42,554 nt of DNA, from the NCBI GenBank assembly GCA_016186365.1, contig JACPLT010000007.1:1-42554 (forward strand), read 5' to 3'. The stretch is from Candidatus Pacearchaeota archaeon. GTDB lineage: Archaea; Nanobdellota; Nanobdellia; Pacearchaeales; GW2011-AR1. Position numbers and translations under genes: made by a program. Under the pieces are notes generated by a model, which saw only the letters and a program-made list of their open reading frames with translations, did no database searches and was not told where the DNA came from. Positions 37,792 through 42,554 of this stretch are shown piece by piece (position 1 is the first letter of the stretch; every line of letters begins with the position of its first letter).

Positions 37792-39213
37792 CTATCCTTT
37801 CATCACTGCAATCGGCTTCAGCTTAGCTATTAACTTTCCAATTCCAACTTTATCACTGACTCGGACAACTTCATCAACATCTTTGTAAGCTCCAGGTGCT
37901 TCTTCCACCAATCCCTTTCTGCTTCCTGCTTCTATGATTATATCTTTCTCTTCTAATTCTTTTTCCACATCTTCTACACTTAATTCGCGATGAGCTTGAG
38001 CTCTTGATTCTACTCTTCCTGCTCCGTGAGCTGTCGAGCCAAAACTTATCTCTTCTGCTTTTTTAGTTCCAACTAAAACATAAGAAGAAGTTCCCATGCT
38101 CCCTGGAATTAAAACTGGCTGTCCTGTTTCTTTGTAAGCTTCTGGCAGTTCTTTTCTTCCGGGTCCAAAACTTCTGGTAGCTCCTTTTCGATGAATGCAT
38201 AGTTTCATCTTTTTCCCATCAACAACATGCTCTTCTATCTTTGCAATATTATGACAGACATCATATAATAGATTTATCTCTGCTTTTGGAAAATAATGCT
38301 TAACTTGCTCTCTTACTTGATGCATAATCATCTGCCTGTTGCAGAATGCAAAATTTACAGCACAATCCATAGCAGATAAATATTTTTTTCCTAATTCAGA
38401 ATTTATAGGAGCATTTATCAGCTCTCTGTCAGGAAGATTTTCAAATCCGTATTCATCTTCCATAAACTTGATATAATCACTCGCTACCTGATGCCCCAAA
38501 CCCCGAGAGCCGCAATGAATGCTTATTGCTATGTTTCCCTTTTCCAACCCCCATTTTTTTGCAATCTCTGCATCATATATCTCTTCTATCCTCTGTATCT
38601 CGAGAAAATGATTCCCCGCCCCTAATGTTCCTAATTGAGGCAGCCCTCTTGCAATTGCTCTTTGAGAAACATCTTTTGCATTTGCATTTTTCATTTTTCC
38701 ATATTCTTCTGTATGCTCTAAATCTTTTTTATTTCCAAATCCTTTTTCCACAGCCCACTCTGCCCCTGTCTCAAGAACCTTGATTATCTCTTCTTTTCCA
38801 TATTTCTGCCCCCCTCTTCCAACTCCAGAAGGAACAGCTCTGAATATAGAGTGAAGAACTTCTTTTCTTTTTTTCATGAATTCTGAAACAGCAATATTTG
38901 TAGTTAATAATCTGATTCCGCAGTTGATATCGTAGCCAACTCCTCCAGGAGAGATAACTCCTTTTTCCATGTCAAATGCAGCAACTCCGCCTATGCTGAA
39001 TCCATAACCCTGATGGGCATCTGGCAGAACAATTGATTTTTCCACGATTCCAGGAAGCTGGGCAACATTTTTTGCCTGTTCAAGAGTTATATCCTGTTTC
39101 ATCAGCTCAAGAAGCTTCTCACTGGCAAAAATCTTCACAGACACTTTCATCTTCCCGGTTTTTGGAATTTCCCATTCAAATTCAGATATTTTTTTTATCT
39201 CAATTTTTTCCAT
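37792..39213 (-). CDS. rtcB: RNA-splicing ligase RtcB
   Basis: LPDAHQGYGFSIGGVAAFD, GGVGYDINCGIR, GTLGAGNHFLEIQ, HCGSRGLGHQ, GSMGTSSYVLVG, FGSTAHGAGR. Confidence 0.96.
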   Translation of the reverse strand: MEKIEIKKISEFEWEIPKTGKMKVSVKIFASEKLLELMKQDITLEQAKNVAQLPGIVEKSIVLPDAHQGYGFSIGGVAAFDMEKGVISPGGVGYDINCGIRLLTTNIAVSEFMKKRKEVLHSIFRAVPSGVGRGGQKYGKEEIIKVLETGAEWAVEKGFGNKKDLEHTEEYGKMKNANAKDVSQRAIARGLPQLGTLGAGNHFLEIQRIEEIYDAEIAKKWGLEKGNIAISIHCGSRGLGHQVASDYIKFMEDEYGFENLPDRELINAPINSELGKKYLSAMDCAVNFAFCNRQMIMHQVREQVKHYFPKAEINLLYDVCHNIAKIEEHVVDGKKMKLCIHRKGATRSFGPGRKELPEAYKETGQPVLIPGSMGTSSYVLVGTKKAEEISFGSTAHGAGRVESRAQAHRELSVEDVEKELEEKDIIIEAGSRKGLVEEAPGAYKDVDEVVRVSDKVGIGKLIAKLKPIAVMKG

Positions 39214-39268
39214 GTTTTCATAAACTTCTTCCAGTTTAAATAATTATCTTCTTCTAAAAAATTTAATT

Positions 39269-39970
39269 TTATAATATTCCTAATAAAATATCTTCTTCTA
39301 TTTTTTCAAATGTTTTTAATGCTCTTTCTCCAATATCTTCATGAGGAACATATTCTCTCATACCTGCATTTTTGCCAAACCATTCATGAGATTTTATAAG
39401 TTTTTTTAACTCGTCAGTATATTTATGAAATATCTCAATTCCATGCATCTCGAGCCAATTTGATGCGATAAAGAAACTATCACAATATCCTAAATATACT
39501 GTAAAATGTTTTCTATCTCTATTATCATAATCTTTTCCTTCACTATATAATAAAACCTGTCTTTCTATCGGGTCAAAAACAACTTTTCTTCCTGTTAAAT
39601 CGGTTTTATACACTAATTTTCCCAGTTCCTTCAAACATTCCTGTTCTTCAGGGGTATAGAAAGAAAGACAATGTGCCGCAGAACTTTCTGCTTCTTCAGG
39701 AGGTATATCTTTATATATCTCGCTGTCTGGATTGAATCTTCCAAAAAAACATAAATCTTGTACAATAAGTGCAATTCTTTTATCTTTACTGGCTTAAACT
39801 TGTGTTCCCCTTATTATAGGAATATCTCCTAATGCAAGGTGTGTTCCGCCTATTGTATAGAGAGGAAATTCCATTTTTGGACTTATTCTTCTGACTCTTT
39901 CATAACCTTCAGCAAGAATTTCTTCATCTTGGAATGGAAGTGATTTTAATCCTGCATATGTAACACTCAT
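39269..39970 (-). pseudogene. Hypothetical gene (234 codons) with in-frame TAA
   Basis: MSVTYAGLKSLPFQDEEILAEGYERVRR...IIRGTQV*ASKDKRIALIVQDLCFFGRF...ILLGIL*; stop at 39794-39796, both halves in the same frame. Confidence 0.75.
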
Positions 39971-40014
39971 AATAACAAAAAAATTAACTAATATATAAAG
40001 ATTATTGTAATAAT

Positions 40015-40221
40015 CTATCTCGGGCTATAAAAATAATCTCTGACTCTTCTTAATCCCACCTTAATATCTTCATACATCTCTCTGAAAAAAGATTCCCCAT
40101 AAAGTGCTCTATCACACATTTCCTCTGCTTCTTCGTGAGTTACCAGTTTTCCACCAGCAGAAGACATCCAAGAACAAGTTGCATCACATTCATAATCTAA
40201 TCTTTTTGTTAATTCTACCAT
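40015..40221 (-). CDS. Hypothetical protein, 68 aa
   Basis: Short ORF MVELTKRLDYECDATCSWMSSAGGKLVTHEEAEEMC...; same orientation as neighbours. Confidence 0.4.
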   Translation of the reverse strand: MVELTKRLDYECDATCSWMSSAGGKLVTHEEAEEMCDRALYGESFFREMYEDIKVGLRRVRDYFYSPR

Positions 40222-40275
40222 ATTTTTATTATTCTTCCTAAGTTTTTAATTCTTTGCTTTTTATTCTTTTCTGAA

Positions 40276-40653
40276 TTATACAAATTTGCAAAATTCTTCT
40301 ACACTAATTCTCGCTTGTTCGAGAATTGCCTTTAATGTTCCTATTTTTAATTCTTTATGCATTGGGATCACTGTTCCAATTTTTCCTTCTTCTATTCCTT
40401 TTTTTATAAGAACATGACTTCCCCTTTGTCTTATAATCTGAAATCCAAATTTATTTCTAAATCTGGGTTTAATACCCCACAGCTTGCTGTGTCAGATTTA
40501 GAAAGACTGAAATTGCTGGTCGCTGAAAGCGAAAAATTTCGCGGCGAATACTCCGCAACTTGCTGCGGAGATAGCGAAATTTTAGGCAATTTCTTTATTG
40601 CAGAGAATTTTTAAGCATTCTTTTCCAGAAATCTTTCTAAGCTGCGGCGACAT
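40276..40653 (-). pseudogene. hicA: hicA toxin gene interrupted by a 144-bp element
   Basis: Removing 40455-40598 restores a 77-aa ORF MSPQLRKISGKECLKILCNKFGFQIIRQRGSHVLIKKGIEEGKIGTVIPMHKELKIGTLKAILEQARISVEEFCKFV with HicA motifs (GSHxxxx, VPxHxExKxGTLxxIL). Confidence 0.88.
40455..40598. mobile_element. TTTAT-associated structured insertion element (family B), copy 2
   Basis: Flanked by TTTAT (40450-40454 and 40594-40598); TCTAAATCTG/CAGATTTAGA, CACAGC/GCTGTG, CTCCGCA/TGCGGAG stems. Confidence 0.85.
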
Positions 40654-40849
40654 TTTTCACTTCAAAAGTTGTTAATAATGGTCTTATATGAATTTTTATT
40701 GGAAACTCTTCGAGATATAAAGTTGTCGCTTCTTTTAAATTCTCTATTGCTTCTTCAAGTGTAGAGCCCTAGCTTACAGTCCCAACTTCGGGGCATTTTG
40801 CAATATAAACATCTTCTTCTTTAATAATTACTGCACTTAATTCTACCAT
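40637..40849 (-). pseudogene. hicB: hicB antitoxin gene with in-frame TAG
   Basis: MVELSAVIIKEEDVYIAKCPEVGTVS*GSTLEEAIENLKEATTLYLEEFPIKIHIRPLLTTFEVKNVAAA*; HicB signature CPExGTVSxGxTLEEAIxNLKEA; TAG at 40769-40771. Confidence 0.85.
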
Positions 40850-40908
40850 ATTTTTGTTATTCTTTTAAGGTTTTTAATTCTTTGCATTATTAATCATTCT
40901 TTTCTAAA

Positions 40909-41379
40909 TCAAACATCCAGCACTGCTTGTATTATAAATTTATCCTTAACTTTCTTCACAAACATTGAGTTATAAGTAACTGCTTTTACATCATTGCTGA
41001 AATCATAATTCCCAGCTTTATCTCCTGAAACTTCTGCTTCTAGTTCTTTTCCTGAAATTTTTATCCGTTCTATTTCAGAAAGCAGGAATTCTTCAGAATC
41101 CAGAAGAAACAAAAATTCCTCAAGAAAATTATACAGAAGAGCTTCATTATCTTTTCCAGAAACTTTTATTTTTTTAATGATTTTTCCAGCAACTTCAATT
41201 TTCCCGCATATAACTTCTTTCATAGCCAGAGCTGAATTCGCAAAAGCCTCCTCGAGGCTTTTGCCGTATGCCTGAAATTTTACATCAGCAGTATGCTCTA
41301 AAAATTTATACCGCGAAAACACTTCTTGTTTTCGGGACCCTAAAATTTTGAGTTTATGCGAAAAATCTTTTGGTTTCAT
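40909..41379 (-). CDS. Archease (RtcB cofactor)
   Basis: YKFLEHTADVKFQAYGKSLEEAFANSALAM; DVKAVTYNSMFV...FIIQAVLDV. Confidence 0.93.
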   Translation of the reverse strand: MKPKDFSHKLKILGSRKQEVFSRYKFLEHTADVKFQAYGKSLEEAFANSALAMKEVICGKIEVAGKIIKKIKVSGKDNEALLYNFLEEFLFLLDSEEFLLSEIERIKISGKELEAEVSGDKAGNYDFSNDVKAVTYNSMFVKKVKDKFIIQAVLDV

Positions 41380-41481
41380 TTTATTCCTTTCTTGTATTTA
41401 TGCAAATTGTTTTGCTTCTTTCCATAAAAGAACAAAACAAAAGATATTTAAATACATTTTCTTTATTGAGTATATAAAAAA

Positions 41482-42261
41482 ATGGTGAACTTAAATATAA
41501 ATATAGAGAAAAAACACATCTTCTTGATAGTTGCTGTCAGTGTTTTTCTCGCAGGAATAATTTTAACTTTTGCCCTCCAAGCAGGAGAAGTTCCAAATCC
41601 AGGGCATAGCCCCGAACAATTGGGGGCTCCTGCAGGATGCGCAATGGGAGACGCATTAACTTGGGATGGAGATTCATGGGGTTGCGAGGGTGTTTGTTTT
41701 TCAGATGGAGACCATTGCGATACTATTGATAGTGGTACATCAGGAGTGCAATGCTTATCTGCAGTTTATGATTCTTATAGTTCGGGAGGGGTGGTTACTA
41801 AAGATACATATGTTTTTGATCTTTCGGAGGATCCCATTACAATAGCTTGTTTTAATGGAGTTCAGGGGTGTACTATCATTCAAAAAATATATGATCACAC
41901 CTCATCATCTACAAATAATCCAAAAAAAATAAGAAGCTATTCTTATATACAAACAGGACCTACTGACTCTTTAAGCAACCCCCCTTATAGTTCAGATACT
42001 GCTCCTAAAAGTTGGACAAGCAGCTATAGACCCACATCAACATTCCTTAATGGAGGAACAGGAGATGCTAAAAACATTGTTCCAAGATATCCTCAAGATG
42101 GAGACTCAAACAATAAATATTTGAGGGTATATGATGATAATCCTAATGGAAATCCTGTGAATGATGAAAAGGATATTTCTAATATCTACTGGACATTTAT
42201 TGATGATTCTGTACAATATGGAATGATAGTAGACATCTGTTCTACACCTTCTGAGAACTAA
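41482..42261 (+). CDS. Secreted/membrane-anchored hypothetical surface protein
   Basis: N-terminal TM; NPGHSPEQLGAPAGCAMGDALTWDGDSWGC resembles tail-fibre/pilin-like repeats. Confidence 0.65.
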   Translation: MVNLNINIEKKHIFLIVAVSVFLAGIILTFALQAGEVPNPGHSPEQLGAPAGCAMGDALTWDGDSWGCEGVCFSDGDHCDTIDSGTSGVQCLSAVYDSYSSGGVVTKDTYVFDLSEDPITIACFNGVQGCTIIQKIYDHTSSSTNNPKKIRSYSYIQTGPTDSLSNPPYSSDTAPKSWTSSYRPTSTFLNGGTGDAKNIVPRYPQDGDSNNKYLRVYDDNPNGNPVNDEKDISNIYWTFIDDSVQYGMIVDICSTPSEN

Positions 42262-42423
42262 TCTTTTTTAACTTTCAATTAGAGATATTTTATCTATAGC
42301 AAATAACTTCAATAACCGGATATAAAATGGTTATTTCCTATAAGTTTACTTTTTCTAAAATATCTCACCAACATAACCAAAACCCCAATCATCAAAACCC
42401 CGACAAAGAATAAGTTAAATACA

Positions 42424-42554
42424 CTAAACCATAATACTTCCCTCCTTTTCAAAGTAGTTTGAAATTCTATTCATTGCTTCTCTAACAGATTTAAAATTGC
42501 TATTCTGCAAAACATCTCTTGAAACAAAACCAAAAACTCTTTCAATCTTGTTCA
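42424..42554 (-). CDS. C-terminal fragment of an IS630/DDE_3-like transposase (truncated by window edge)
   Basis: NKIERVFGFVSRDVLQNSNFKSVREAMNRISNYFEKEGSIMV*, compare 'NxIERxFxxLxRxxLxxxxFKSVxxLxxAI'. Confidence 0.55.
   Translation of the reverse strand, partial: NKIERVFGFVSRDVLQNSNFKSVREAMNRISNYFEKEGSIMV

Noticed and set aside
42262-42423. Minus-strand hydrophobic ORF (...FSVFNLFFVGVLMIGVLVMLVRYFRKSK...)
   Set aside because: Short, start uncertain, overlaps the transposase fragment; may be a gene remnant but not supportable

Overview
Archaeal chromosome segment, most likely DPANN-like (small genome style, AT-rich, TATA boxes of the type AAAGATTTATAAA). It carries housekeeping genes: RNase P Pop5, RNase J-type and aCPSF1-type beta-CASP nucleases, Mre11/Rad50, proteasome beta, CCA-adding enzyme, an Era-like GTPase/DUF2073/Zn-protein trio, RtcB and archease. 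Between them are secreted or membrane surface proteins and several toxin-antitoxin loci. The most unusual content is: (1) two copies, about 12.5 kb apart, of a two-gene module. Each has a giant secreted Cys-rich-repeat protein with a caspase-like/DUF4347-like His-Cys domain and a C-terminal EF-hand-like tail, overlapping by exactly 38 nt a 442-aa single-TM partner. (2) Four ~160-bp palindromic MITE-like elements with TIRs and 7-bp target duplications; one copy has its central core flipped relative to its arms. (3) A second, different structured element family (144/151 bp) inserted at TTTAT inside a GNAT gene and a hicA gene; exact excision in silico restores both reading frames. (4) A cluster of decayed genes between rtcB and archease. 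All calls come from reading the sequence and motif recognition; no database search was run.
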